A stretch of DNA of 18,467 nt, taken from assembly GCA_902476295.1 (NCBI GenBank), contig CABSDC010000045.1, positions 1 through 18,467 of the forward strand, given 5' to 3'. Both the position numbers and the translations under genes were made by a program. Within the stretch, counting starts at the first letter, position 1; every line of letters begins with the position of its first letter. Shown here piece after piece: positions 6,755-13,953 of the stretch. The notes beneath the pieces are model-generated. The model worked only from the letters and a program-made list of their open reading frames with translations. It did no database searches and had not been told where the DNA came from. This DNA is from SFTJ01 sp905210415. GTDB taxonomy: Bacteria; Bacteroidota; Bacteroidia; Bacteroidales; Muribaculaceae.

Positions 6755-6786
6755 CAAAAATAACGCATAACTATGTATTTTGCAAA
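6755..6786 (-). promoter_or_regulatory. Promoter of aroE-comEC
   Basis: TTG (6783-6785) and TATTTTTG (6755-6762) are separated by 20 bases, matching TTG / TAnnTTTG. The transcript should begin about 6748, which leaves roughly 17 bases before the ATG at 6731. This site decides the aroE start. Confidence 0.75.
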
Positions 6787-6812
6787 CGGTATTATCGGAA
6801 ATTCCACTAATT

Positions 6813-7361
6813 TCACCGCTTTACCCTACCCGACGCCACATAATGAGTCTTATAATACGGGCTATCGAGCAAATCTATCACCACACCTCGCGATGCGGCA
6901 TGCACAAACTTACCGTCTTTGAGATACAGACCCACATGGTTGATTCTCGATCGGCTCTTTCGCGACGAGAAAAACACCAAATCGCCCTCACGAAGGTCGC
7001 TTTTCTTGATTTCCTTGCAGTTGATCTGGAGGATCCTCGCGGAATTGCGCTGCAGCGACACACCATACACCTCCTTATACAACTGGCTCACGAGTCCCGA
7101 GCAATCCACACCGCTACGCGAAGTGCCACCGTAGCGATAAGGCACGCCAAGCCACTTATCCACCTCGGCATATAGTTTTTTATTATCGCCAGCCTTCGCC
7201 TCCACTTCAGTCTGCCCTCCATCACCCGTAGAAGGCACCGACGTGGAATTGTCGTAAATATCATCAGTGGTGACCCTACGCGACGTGTGGCACGAAGTGA
7301 ATAGCACCCCCATACACGCCACAGCAATGGCAAACATTATTTTTTCGATACGTTTATGCAT
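6813..7361 (-). CDS. NlpC/P60 peptidoglycan endopeptidase, lipoprotein
   Basis: A 182-residue predicted lipoprotein. The signal peptide ends in the lipobox LFTSC with C24 as the lipidated residue. A linker rich in Ser, Thr, Asp and Gly (about 25-60) leads to a single NlpC/P60 domain. The catalytic triad is recognisable: C87 in DCSGL, H142 in NHVGLY and H154 in FVHAAS. Such enzymes (for example MepS/Spr) cut the D-Glu to diaminopimelate cross-peptide bond of the cell wall. Its own job would be wall growth or turnover at the outer membrane. It follows a terminator and stands 51 bases before the aroE promoter, so it is probably transcribed alone. I could not place its promoter with confidence. 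Confidence 0.93.
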   Translation of the reverse strand: MHKRIEKIMFAIAVACMGVLFTSCHTSRRVTTDDIYDNSTSVPSTGDGGQTEVEAKAGDNKKLYAEVDKWLGVPYRYGGTSRSGVDCSGLVSQLYKEVYGVSLQRNSARILQINCKEIKKSDLREGDLVFFSSRKSRSRINHVGLYLKDGKFVHAASRGVVIDLLDSPYYKTHYVASGRVKR

Positions 7362-7409
7362 TTCGGTTTAGTTTTTTTGGTTTAATCCTTCTCACGATTT
7401 ATGGTTAAT

Positions 7410-7468
7410 AAAAAAGCCGAAGTTCCTTGTGTAATAGCATAAAGCGTTTCACATTTTGGACTCCGGCT
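7410..7468 (-). terminator. Terminator after the DUF5606 gene
   Basis: On the minus strand the stem AGCCGGAGT pairs with ACTTCGGCT (one G-U pair), and six Ts follow. The loop between the arms is long, about 40 bases. It separates the DUF5606 gene from the NlpC/P60 gene. Confidence 0.65.
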
Positions 7469-7515
7469 ATATCTTTCACGCAATCGCCTTTGCCAGGCAC
7501 GCATTGCGCACGATT

Positions 7516-7935
7516 TTATTCAGCTGTTTCTTGCTCAGTTTGTTCAGCCTCTTCAAACGAAGTGAAGCCAGCAGCCAAAAGCAGATTATACCAAGAAATG
7601 ATTTTCTTTATGTCGTTGTTATACACACGTTCCTTGTCATAGTCTGGCAAAACACCTTCAAGGAATGCGTGAAGGGCCTCTGGAGTAGTATATTGCTTAG
7701 CATCCAATGCCTTACCTTCGTTTTTCTCATATATTGTGGTGAACACCTTAGCCAATGGCACTTCCTCGCCATAAGTGTAGATAGCGATATCACCAAGCGA
7801 AACAATCTTGTCGCGAGTGTAAGCTGGCACGCGCTTCTTATCACTAAGGTTTTGCACAATTATCATGTTCTTGCCATACGATACCAATTCATAAAGACCT
7901 GGCTTACCAGATATTGAAAGAATTTTCTTAAGCAT
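7516..7935 (-). CDS. DUF5606 family protein
   Basis: This 139-residue protein begins MLKKILSISGKPGLYELVSYGKN, which I recognise as DUF5606, a family I know only from Bacteroidota and whose function is unknown. It has no signal peptide or membrane segment, so it is probably cytoplasmic. The first 60 residues look like a small beta-rich domain (GLYELVSYG, MIIVQNL, GDIAIYTYGEEV). A helical part follows (TPEALHAFLEGVLPDYD, DIKKIISWYNLLLAAG), then a Glu/Thr-rich tail. It has its own promoter and terminator, so it appears to be a single-gene unit. The ATG start is preceded by an A/T-rich leader without a Shine-Dalgarno. Confidence 0.85.
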   Translation of the reverse strand: MLKKILSISGKPGLYELVSYGKNMIIVQNLSDKKRVPAYTRDKIVSLGDIAIYTYGEEVPLAKVFTTIYEKNEGKALDAKQYTTPEALHAFLEGVLPDYDKERVYNNDIKKIISWYNLLLAAGFTSFEEAEQTEQETAE

Positions 7936-7978
7936 AATTTTATTTTATCTATTGTTTATTTAATTGAAATGTAGATTG

Positions 7979-8009
7979 CAAAGTTAATTGAAATGTTTGG
8001 GATGTGCAA
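7979..8009 (-). promoter_or_regulatory. Promoter of the DUF5606 gene
   Basis: TTG (8007-8009) and TAACTTTG (7979-7986) are separated by exactly 20 bases on the minus strand, a full consensus match. The -7 element ends 43 bases before the ATG. Confidence 0.75.
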
Positions 8010-8039
8010 TAACAAACAATCACACACAAAAATCTATCT

Positions 8040-8077
8040 CAATATTTCGAAGTTACGAAATATTGTGTAAATTTACA
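8040..8077 (+). promoter_or_regulatory. Two adjacent dyads over the promoter of the 8132 gene
   Basis: CAATATTTCG and CGAAATATTG form a perfect 10-bp inverted repeat with a 6-base spacer (8040-8065). The perfect palindrome TGTAAATTTACA follows at 8066-8077. The second contains TAAATTTA, a near-consensus -7 element for the plus strand. The first covers the place where -33 should be. They lie between two divergent genes. The dyads suggest operator sites. No regulator gene is nearby. Confidence 0.5.
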
Positions 8078-8131
8078 TCACATTATAATATCGAACCTCC
8101 ATCACGTTCTTTTTTTTAATAACTATCGATT

Positions 8132-8542
8132 ATGAAAATTGCAACATCTTTAATTATTGGCCTACTCTGTACGCTATCATCATTTGCACAAACAACACCC
8201 GACTCCACGCCCTCCACAAGCGAATCTGCAGCTTCGGCAGTGAAATCAAGCCTCACCGGAAGCATGTACGAAATCGTTGCTTGTGCCGACAATAACGATC
8301 TCATTTTTTCCCTTAACAAAGAGACGGGCGAGGTTAAATATTTGAGTTTCGGCAAATATATCAATATCAGCCGCCAAGAGACCCCTGAAGATGTCGCTGA
8401 GGCTGGTAAGATAAATTATCAGCTGGTAATGTCCTCCACCTCTGTTTATCTTATAAACCTCAATGGTGGCACTATCTGGTATTTGAAAAGCACAGGATTT
8501 ACTCACAGTAAGGACAAATTCGTCTTGCTGAAAAGAAAGTAG
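8132..8542 (+). CDS. Small exported protein of unknown function
   Basis: A 136-residue protein with a clear N-terminal signal peptide: MKIATSLIIG, a hydrophobic core, and a probable cleavage after SSFA before QTTPD. A Ser/Thr/Ala-rich stretch (about 20-40) follows. The remaining 95 residues look like beta strands (MYEIVACADNNDLIF, GEVKYLSFGKYI, YQLVMSSTSVYLINL, GTIWYLKSTG) and end in FVLLKRK. I do not recognise a family. The strand pattern suggests a small beta-sheet or repeat-like domain, with function unknown. The ATG lies about 50 bases after the predicted transcription start and has no Shine-Dalgarno. A strong terminator follows, so it is probably expressed alone. Confidence 0.75.
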   Translation: MKIATSLIIGLLCTLSSFAQTTPDSTPSTSESAASAVKSSLTGSMYEIVACADNNDLIFSLNKETGEVKYLSFGKYINISRQETPEDVAEAGKINYQLVMSSTSVYLINLNGGTIWYLKSTGFTHSKDKFVLLKRK

Positions 8543-8587
8543 CATCAGCATCGATAAATCGAAAAATCGCAGACACTCACCAACAAT

Positions 8588-8631
8588 TCTGCGGAATCGG
8601 TATAAAACAAAGCCGGTTCCGCAGATTTTTT
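8588..8631 (+). terminator. Terminator after the 8132 gene
   Basis: TCTGCGGAATCGG pairs with CCGGTTCCGCAGA over 13 bp (one G-U pair), with an 11-base loop and a T6 run. It is one of the strongest intrinsic terminators in the window. It implies that the next gene needs its own promoter. Confidence 0.9.
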
Positions 8632-8652
8632 CTTCTGTGCGATAATTTCTAC

Positions 8653-8701
8653 GCGTGGGCACGGATTTTGCCCACGCACCTGATACCTTTGCCAAAAGGT
8701 A
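8653..8701 (+). promoter_or_regulatory. Paired inverted repeats upstream of the 8719 gene
   Basis: GCGTGGGCA and TGCCCACGC form a perfect 9-bp repeat with a 7-base spacer (8653-8677). TACCTTT and AAAGGTA form a 7-bp repeat with a 4-base spacer (8684-8701). The second contains TACCTTTG, a full TAnnTTTG -7 match, which would put the start about 20 bases before the ATG. The GC-rich repeat then covers the -33 position, where no TTG is present. An operator or an RNA hairpin leader are both possible. Confidence 0.5.
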
Positions 8702-8718
8702 ATCAAAAAAGAAATAGT

Positions 8719-9126
8719 ATGAACACAGACGAAAAACTACAAAATGGCGCAAACATCTACAACGAGTATCATCGAAAATACTACGACAACGATTTTTTCA
8801 ACGACTGCGAACGGCAATACGTGAGCGAAATCATCGAGGCGTGCGAACTCAATTTCTACGACCGCCTGATTCCCAAGCGCGAAATGTATCTCGCTCTCGA
8901 CTATTGCCACCGCGCCAATCGTGCCGTGAAGATAGTGCTCGATGCGCAGTTTCTCGCGGGCGACGACCTTAACGCCTACATCGCACGCCACAAGGGCAAC
9001 CGACTCAAACTGCTTGGCGCCGGTTCTCACGCTCACCAACAGTTCGACCGCTCGTTTCACATCGAATATCAGCCCCGCCCTCTGGCGCTGCTCAGCCGCC
9101 GCATGCACGCCTTTCTCTCACATTAG
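8719..9126 (+). CDS. Conserved-looking hypothetical protein, 135 residues
   Basis: I chose the ATG at 8719 (MNTDEKLQNG), which follows an A-rich leader. A longer frame from a TTG at 8668 would run through the upstream hairpins and read low-quality sequence. The protein has no signal peptide or membrane segment. It is rich in Tyr, Asn, Arg and His, with predicted helices around NDCERQYVSEIIEACELNFY and REMYLALDYCHRANRAVKIVL. The C-terminal third is basic and His-rich (GSHAHQQFDRSFHIEYQPRP). Codons end mostly in C or G, as in uvrA, which supports a real gene; the next gene downstream is much richer in A and T. I do not recognise the family and propose no function. Confidence 0.7.
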   Translation: MNTDEKLQNGANIYNEYHRKYYDNDFFNDCERQYVSEIIEACELNFYDRLIPKREMYLALDYCHRANRAVKIVLDAQFLAGDDLNAYIARHKGNRLKLLGAGSHAHQQFDRSFHIEYQPRPLALLSRRMHAFLSH

Positions 9127-9161
9127 CCACAGCAGAAATGTTGAATCTATCAAGAAAATAG

Positions 9162-9190
9162 TTGTTTAGCCAAAATTTTTACTATCTTTG
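9162..9190 (+). promoter_or_regulatory. Promoter of the lipoprotein gene at 9221
   Basis: TTG (9162-9164) is followed after 18 bases by TATCTTTG (9183-9190), a full -7 match with slightly short spacing. The -7 element ends 30 bases before the ATG. Confidence 0.65.
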
Positions 9191-9220
9191 TAATTAATTA
9201 TTAACTAACAATTTATACCT

Positions 9221-9784
9221 ATGAGAAAAATAGTTTGGACTCTTGCAGCATTATTGCTGATTTTATCATCTTGTGCAAAATCAAATGAAGAAAAGGCTGA
9301 GGCACTAATCAAAGAAAACCTTCAACAAACCTTGCCACACCCCGAAAGCTACAAGCCCATTTCTACAGTTGTTGATAGCGCATTTTTCGATGTGCAAAAC
9401 CTGATGGACGCTGCAAAGACTGTTCAAGAATTAGCCAAGCTACTTCAATTGCAAGTAGAATATAACATCGAAGTCGAATCTGCGATGTTATCTATGGACA
9501 CAAATACTCCCACAAAGTATTCCTCCGAATTTGAACGCAAAAATTACAACGATGCGAAGGAAAAATACGATAAATACGCTAAATTTCTTAAGAAAAACTC
9601 GTCGCAGATCACCGCATCTATAAAAAATCTAAAGGAATCCGTTGCCAATATGTACGGCGACGAACACTCTTGCTGGGTTGCCTGTCATAAATTCTCAGCA
9701 ATGAATAAAGCAAACACAGCTAACGAAACGTACGAACTCATTTTTTCTGCGATAAAGATTTCACACGATGCGGAGATGGCATGA
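9221..9784 (+). CDS. Uncharacterised lipoprotein, Bacteroidales type
   Basis: A 187-residue predicted lipoprotein: MRKIVWTLAALLLI followed by the lipobox LSSC with C18. A conserved-looking block follows (AEALIKENLQQTLPHPESYKPI, then VDSAFFD). The centre is a charged helical region (about 60-140), probably coiled, for example EFERKNYNDAKEKYDKYAKFL. The end contains W152-x-x-x-H156-K-F-x-A-x-N (about 152-162), a pattern I associate with uncharacterised Bacteroidales lipoproteins. The gene is richer in A and T than its neighbours. Its stop overlaps the start of a 36-codon ORF by four bases (ATGA), which suggests translational coupling. The function is unknown, probably at the cell envelope. Confidence 0.8.
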   Translation: MRKIVWTLAALLLILSSCAKSNEEKAEALIKENLQQTLPHPESYKPISTVVDSAFFDVQNLMDAAKTVQELAKLLQLQVEYNIEVESAMLSMDTNTPTKYSSEFERKNYNDAKEKYDKYAKFLKKNSSQITASIKNLKESVANMYGDEHSCWVACHKFSAMNKANTANETYELIFSAIKISHDAEMA

Positions 9785-9891
9785 TGAAACAAGAATTTGA
9801 AAAATTAATGACACTATTCGATAACATATATGATGCAGAAGACGAGGACGAAGTGATAGAAATATTCAATCATTATAATTACTACTTTTAA
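9781..9891 (+). CDS. Small acidic protein, 36 residues, coupled to the lipoprotein gene
   Basis: The ORF reads MMKQEFEKLMTLFDNI, then an acidic run DAEDEDEVIE, and ends FNHYNYYF before TAA. It is too short for most gene finders. It starts at the ATGA shared with the stop of the lipoprotein gene, the usual arrangement for translational coupling. Its first part forms an amphipathic helix pattern and its last part is aromatic. It has no signal peptide or membrane segment, so it would stay in the cytoplasm unlike its lipidated partner. A terminator-like hairpin follows 28 bases later, consistent with the end of a transcription unit. I know no family for it. Confidence 0.5.
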   Translation: MMKQEFEKLMTLFDNIYDAEDEDEVIEIFNHYNYYF

Positions 9892-9918
9892 TACTACACA
9901 GGCATAAGTAGCTTGCAT

Positions 9919-9949
9919 TTTGCCTTACCAGCATAAGGCAAACCCTTTT
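9919..9949 (+). terminator. Probable terminator after the 9221/9781 pair
   Basis: TTTGCCTTA and TAAGGCAAA form a perfect 9-bp stem with a 6-base loop, followed by ACCCTTTT. The T-run is short and starts three bases after the stem, so termination may be weak. Confidence 0.5.
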
Positions 9950-10027
9950 ACGCCCATTTTTCAGCCTCATAATGCGAGATTTACCTATTTGGGCTTAGTG
10001 TATGTCGATTGTTCGGACTAAAATGAT

Positions 10028-10035
10028 TATTTTTG
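10028..10035 (+). promoter_or_regulatory. -7 element of uvrA
   Basis: TATTTTTG matches TAnnTTTG, 16 bases before the uvrA ATG. No good TTG is found at 19-21 bases spacing. A TTG 16 bases upstream (10009-10011) is closer than usual. The region has no LexA-like palindrome that I can see. Confidence 0.5.
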
Positions 10036-10050
10036 TAGGATTATTTCGAA

Positions 10051-12861
10051 ATGGCAATTGCGATGGATTCAAAGAAAATTATCATAAAAGGTGCAAGGGT
10101 TAACAACTTAAAGAACATCGATGTAGAGATACCTCGAGGCAAACTTGTGGTAGTAACAGGACTATCGGGAAGCGGCAAATCGTCGCTCGCCTTCGACACG
10201 CTGTATGCCGAAGGGCAACGCCGATATGTGGAAAGTCTCTCATCGTATGCCCGTCAGTTCCTTGGTAAAATGGCAAAACCAGATTGCGACTTCATCAAAG
10301 GTTTGCCTCCTGCCATCGCCATCGAGCAAAAGGTCACCACTCGCAATTCGCGAAGCACCGTGGGCACATCTACTGAGATATACGACTATCTGCGAATGCT
10401 GTTTGCCCGCATTGGCAAGACCTACTCTCCTATCTCTGGACAACTGGTGAAGAAACACACGTCGAACGACGTGATCAACGCCATCAACAGTTATCCTATA
10501 GGCACGCGCATAGCCATTCTTGCCAACTTGCAATTGCCTGCCGACCGCGACTTCGCCACACAACTATCCATCTTGGTGAAAGGCGGTTACTCGCGACTTG
10601 AACACGAAGGCAAATTCGTGTCAATCACCGACCTAATTCCTGAAGCAGACTCACTCGACTACCATCAATATAGGTTGCTTATCGACCGCCTTGCCGTGAC
10701 TCGCACCAAGGAGGACGATATGCGCATGCTCGACTCGCTTTCGACAGCATTTTTTGAGGGCCGCGACGAATGCGTGATAATGATATGGCAAGCCAACGGC
10801 ACCATTCAGACTCTGCAATTCTCAAAGCGTTTCGAGGCTGACGGCATCACTTTTCAAGAGCCAACCGACTTGATGTTCAACTTCAATAACCCAGTTGGCG
10901 CATGCCCTGTGTGCGAGGGTTTTGGCAAAGTCACAGGCATCGACGAGAACCTTGTGGTGCCTAATAAAGCCCTTTCAATCTACGATGACGCTGTGGCATG
11001 CTGGCGCGGAAAAATTATGGGTGAATGGAAAGACCAATTTATTCGCCAAGCCGTACCTGCAGGTTTTCCTATTCACACGCCTTACAACCAACTCACCGAC
11101 GAGCAACGCCGTCTCTTGTGGCGTGGCGACAGCTACACAAAAGGCATCGACGCATTCTTCAATTTTGTGCAATCGAAGTCATACTCAATACAATATCGCG
11201 TGATGCTTGCCCGCTATCGAGGCAAGACCGTATGCCCTGAGTGCAACGGATCGCGCCTGAAAAAAGATGCGCAATACATCAAAATCAATGGTATGACCAT
11301 AAGCGATATGGTGAAGATGCCTATCTCAAAACTCCTCGATTGGTTCAACGATTTACACCTCGACGAGGCCGACGCTCTAATCGCCAAACGCCTACAGGCG
11401 GAAATCACCAGCCGTCTGCGCTTTCTCAACGAGGTGGGCTTGGGCTATCTCACGCTCGACCGCATCTCATCTACGCTATCTGGCGGTGAAAGCCAACGCA
11501 TTAGCCTCACCACATCGCTCGGCAGTTCGCTTGTGGGCTCAATCTACATCCTCGACGAACCAAGCATAGGCTTACACTCTCGCGACACTTCACGACTCAT
11601 CAACGTGCTGAAAATGCTTCGCGACATAGGCAATACCGTGGTGGTGGTAGAACACGACGAAGACATAATACGCGCTGCCGACTATCTCATCGATATCGGC
11701 CCTGATGCCGGACGCTTGGGCGGAGAAATTGTGTACGCAGGTCCTCTTAAGCCTGATGCCAAGGCCAACCGAAGCTACACGCTGAAGTATCTTACGGGCG
11801 AACTAAGCATTGAAGTGCCCAAGATGCGACGCAATTGGAACAACTTCATTGAGGTGAAGGGCGCTGCTGAAAACAACCTCAAAGGCATCGACGTGAAATT
11901 TCCTCTCGGCGTAATCACTGTGGTGACTGGCGTAAGCGGTAGTGGCAAATCTACGCTCGTAAATCAGATTCTATATCGCGCATTGGCGCGTCGTCTCGAC
12001 ATCAACGTGGATGCTCCGGGCGCTTACCTCTCTATTGAGGGCGACCTCAGCCAAGTGGGCGGAATCGACTACGTTGACCAAAACCCTATTGGCAAATCGT
12101 CGCGCAGCAACCCTGCCACCTACCTCAAAGCATTCGACGAAATCCGACACCTCTTTGCCGAGCAACAGCTATCAAAGCAAATGGGATATAACGCCGGCTT
12201 CTTCTCGTTTAACGCTCCCGGTGGACGATGCGAAGATTGCAAGGGCGAAGGAACTATCACCATAGAGATGCAATTTATGGCCGACATCACGCTCGAATGC
12301 GAATCGTGCCACGGCAAACGATATAGCCAAAGCGCTCTTGAAGTGGAATATCGTGGCAAGAACATCTATGATGTGCTAAACATGACTGTGAACCAAGCCA
12401 TTGAGTTTTTCAACGAAAAACCAGGCACTACCGAGCGACGCATAGTGAAGCGACTGAAGCCTCTGCAAGACGTGGGCCTTGGTTACATCAAACTGGGGCA
12501 ATCATCATCATCGCTATCGGGCGGTGAAAACCAACGCGTAAAGTTGGCTTACTACCTCTGCGACGACCGTAAAACGCCTACTCTCTTCATTTTTGACGAA
12601 CCTACCACGGGTCTGCACTTCCACGACATCAGCACCCTCATGAAGTCGTTCAACCAACTGATTGCCCACGGGCACTCTATCATCATCATTGAGCACAACA
12701 TCGATGTGATAAAATGCGCCGATTATGTAATCGACATGGGCCCTGAGGGCGGCGACAAGGGAGGCAATGTGGTGGCAACAGGCACGCCAGAAGAAATAGC
12801 ACAATGCCCCGAAAGCTACACTGGGCATTTCCTCGCCGAGAAGCTACATCCTAACAAGTAA
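10051..12861 (+). CDS. uvrA: Excinuclease ABC subunit A
   Basis: This 936-residue dimeric ATPase finds DNA damage and loads UvrB in nucleotide excision repair. Two ABC modules are complete: Walker A GLSGSGKSS (K43) and GVSGSGKST (K633), signatures LSGGESQR (from 476) and LSGGENQR, and Walker B ILDEPSIGLH and IFDEPTTGLH. The C-terminal zinc finger is intact: C727, C730, C750, C753 with 19 residues between the pairs. CPVC (285-288) and CPEC (395-398) are also present. The first CxxC of the zinc site in E. coli UvrA is missing, with FEADGITF in its place. A UvrB-binding region is present between about 115 and 250. The start could be the ATG at 10063 instead. Confidence 0.96.
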   Translation: MAIAMDSKKIIIKGARVNNLKNIDVEIPRGKLVVVTGLSGSGKSSLAFDTLYAEGQRRYVESLSSYARQFLGKMAKPDCDFIKGLPPAIAIEQKVTTRNSRSTVGTSTEIYDYLRMLFARIGKTYSPISGQLVKKHTSNDVINAINSYPIGTRIAILANLQLPADRDFATQLSILVKGGYSRLEHEGKFVSITDLIPEADSLDYHQYRLLIDRLAVTRTKEDDMRMLDSLSTAFFEGRDECVIMIWQANGTIQTLQFSKRFEADGITFQEPTDLMFNFNNPVGACPVCEGFGKVTGIDENLVVPNKALSIYDDAVACWRGKIMGEWKDQFIRQAVPAGFPIHTPYNQLTDEQRRLLWRGDSYTKGIDAFFNFVQSKSYSIQYRVMLARYRGKTVCPECNGSRLKKDAQYIKINGMTISDMVKMPISKLLDWFNDLHLDEADALIAKRLQAEITSRLRFLNEVGLGYLTLDRISSTLSGGESQRISLTTSLGSSLVGSIYILDEPSIGLHSRDTSRLINVLKMLRDIGNTVVVVEHDEDIIRAADYLIDIGPDAGRLGGEIVYAGPLKPDAKANRSYTLKYLTGELSIEVPKMRRNWNNFIEVKGAAENNLKGIDVKFPLGVITVVTGVSGSGKSTLVNQILYRALARRLDINVDAPGAYLSIEGDLSQVGGIDYVDQNPIGKSSRSNPATYLKAFDEIRHLFAEQQLSKQMGYNAGFFSFNAPGGRCEDCKGEGTITIEMQFMADITLECESCHGKRYSQSALEVEYRGKNIYDVLNMTVNQAIEFFNEKPGTTERRIVKRLKPLQDVGLGYIKLGQSSSSLSGGENQRVKLAYYLCDDRKTPTLFIFDEPTTGLHFHDISTLMKSFNQLIAHGHSIIIIEHNIDVIKCADYVIDMGPEGGDKGGNVVATGTPEEIAQCPESYTGHFLAEKLHPNK

Positions 12862-12887
12862 TTTCAGATTATTCGGAATAACCAACG

Positions 12888-12944
12888 AAAAAAGCAACAT
12901 CTACGTGTGGTGCAATCTCTAAGCCAACTTCGCAGATGTTGCTT
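12888..12944. terminator. Terminator shared by uvrA and the convergent gene
   Basis: AAGCAACATCT and AGATGTTGCTT form a perfect 11-bp stem. On the minus strand it is followed by T6, so it ends the unknown exported-protein gene well. On the plus strand the tail CTTCTATATT is weaker but may stop uvrA transcripts. The remaining intergenic bases hold nothing else that I can identify. Confidence 0.8.
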
Positions 12945-12991
12945 CTATATTATCTCCTCTCCGAAAATTTAAACCTAATTCGGAAATCTGA

Positions 12992-13720
12992 TTATTTCTT
13001 ATGCTTGATGCAGTATTCCATAAGCGCTACCACATCGTCAGGATCTTTGCTATTAAAGTTATTATCAGCCAAATATTGCTTAATCTCCTTCTTCAGTTTA
13101 GGAAAAGCCTTTTCAAAAACCTTTCCTGAGCGAATTGGCAACAATTTGCCATTAACCAACAGCACATAATCGTCTTTAACGGTGAACTTCAGGTCGCGAA
13201 CCTTATTAAGGTCAACTACGCTCGGGTTAAACGCAATGCTTTGCACTCTCGATGCAGCAACAGTCTCGGTGCCAGTGCCATAGGCACCAATATGACCATC
13301 ATAGTTTTCAAGCACAGTGTGGCGACGATAGCACAAACGCACATCATCATCATAAACCACCATTTGCACAAACGAAGCTTTACCGCCATAGAAAAACGCA
13401 TCATCTCCAATTTTCACAAGGGTAACGTTTTCTGGACCAGCCAACGCCTCTACCTCACCATTTTTATTTTTAAAATGCATCTCATCAAGCAAAAAACAAT
13501 AGTTTAGGGTGGCGCTTGCTCGAGAGCCGTCCTTGAAGTAAACCACACCTGGTTGGAAATCATCATATACATAAGCAGCGTTGGTTGGCATACGCTTCAA
13601 CACGTCGGCTGCAGAAGTTGTATTCACTTTTTCTACCACATTTTGTGCCGTTACCACCGACACACTCCCTAAAAGCATTGCCGATAAAACTATCGCCTTA
13701 CATATCTGTTTCACTTTCAT
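12992..13720 (-). CDS. Exported protein of unknown function
   Basis: I place the start at the ATG at 13720 (242 residues), because the signal peptide begins there: MKVKQICKAIVLSAMLLG with probable cleavage after VVTA before QNVVEK. The frame is open to 13843, but that extension gives a Cys-rich, non-signal N-terminus and covers the probable promoter. The mature protein is beta-rich (AYVYDDFQPGVVYFKDGS, LNYCFLLDEMHFKN, DAFFYGGKASFVQMVVYDDD, RLCYRRHTVLENYDGHIGAYG). A lysine-rich helical end follows (FEKAFPKLKKEIKQYLADNNFNSKDPDDVVALMEYCIKHKK). The last part looks like a helical tail that could bind a partner. I know no family name. It is convergent with uvrA and has its own terminator. Confidence 0.8.
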   Translation of the reverse strand: MKVKQICKAIVLSAMLLGSVSVVTAQNVVEKVNTTSAADVLKRMPTNAAYVYDDFQPGVVYFKDGSRASATLNYCFLLDEMHFKNKNGEVEALAGPENVTLVKIGDDAFFYGGKASFVQMVVYDDDVRLCYRRHTVLENYDGHIGAYGTGTETVAASRVQSIAFNPSVVDLNKVRDLKFTVKDDYVLLVNGKLLPIRSGKVFEKAFPKLKKEIKQYLADNNFNSKDPDDVVALMEYCIKHKK

Positions 13721-13806
13721 AGTTTTTACGCTAAAATTTTTTCTATTCATTCTTTTTGGACACTGAAGACAACACCGCATTTTGCCCAAATAAGGTTTAT
13801 AATTCA

Positions 13807-13814
13807 CAAATATA
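13807..13814 (-). promoter_or_regulatory. Possible -7 element of the exported-protein gene
   Basis: TATATTTG on the minus strand matches TAnnTTTG. No TTG is found 19-21 bases upstream of it. It would give a leader of about 80 bases to the ATG at 13720, and lies next to the terminator of the protease gene. Confidence 0.4.
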
Positions 13815-13858
13815 ATACAGAAACATCGCATTTTAGCACGCAAACCAAATTTTTTGGC

Positions 13859-13901
13859 AAAAAAAATTGGCTGCTAAACCTCATCAGAGGCCAGCAGCCA
13901 A
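13859..13901 (-). terminator. Terminator after the tricorn-type protease gene
   Basis: On the minus strand TTGGCTGCT pairs perfectly with AGCAGCCAA, followed by eight Ts. A nested CCTC/GAGG stem sits in the loop. It ends the aminopeptidase, carbonic anhydrase-like and protease unit. Confidence 0.92.
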
Positions 13902-13953
13902 CATTCTATCTAACTCTGTCGCTCAAAAATTCAAGGACAGATTCACAACGTCA

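Noticed and set aside
8668..8718. N-terminal extension of the 8719 gene from a TTG codon
   Set aside because: The extension lies in the inverted repeats and the probable promoter, and reads as non-protein-like sequence.
8246..8752. Minus-strand 168-residue frame over the 8132 gene and the start of the 8719 gene
   Set aside because: It crosses a strong plus-strand terminator and two plus-strand genes, has no promoter, and its residues show no signal or domain.
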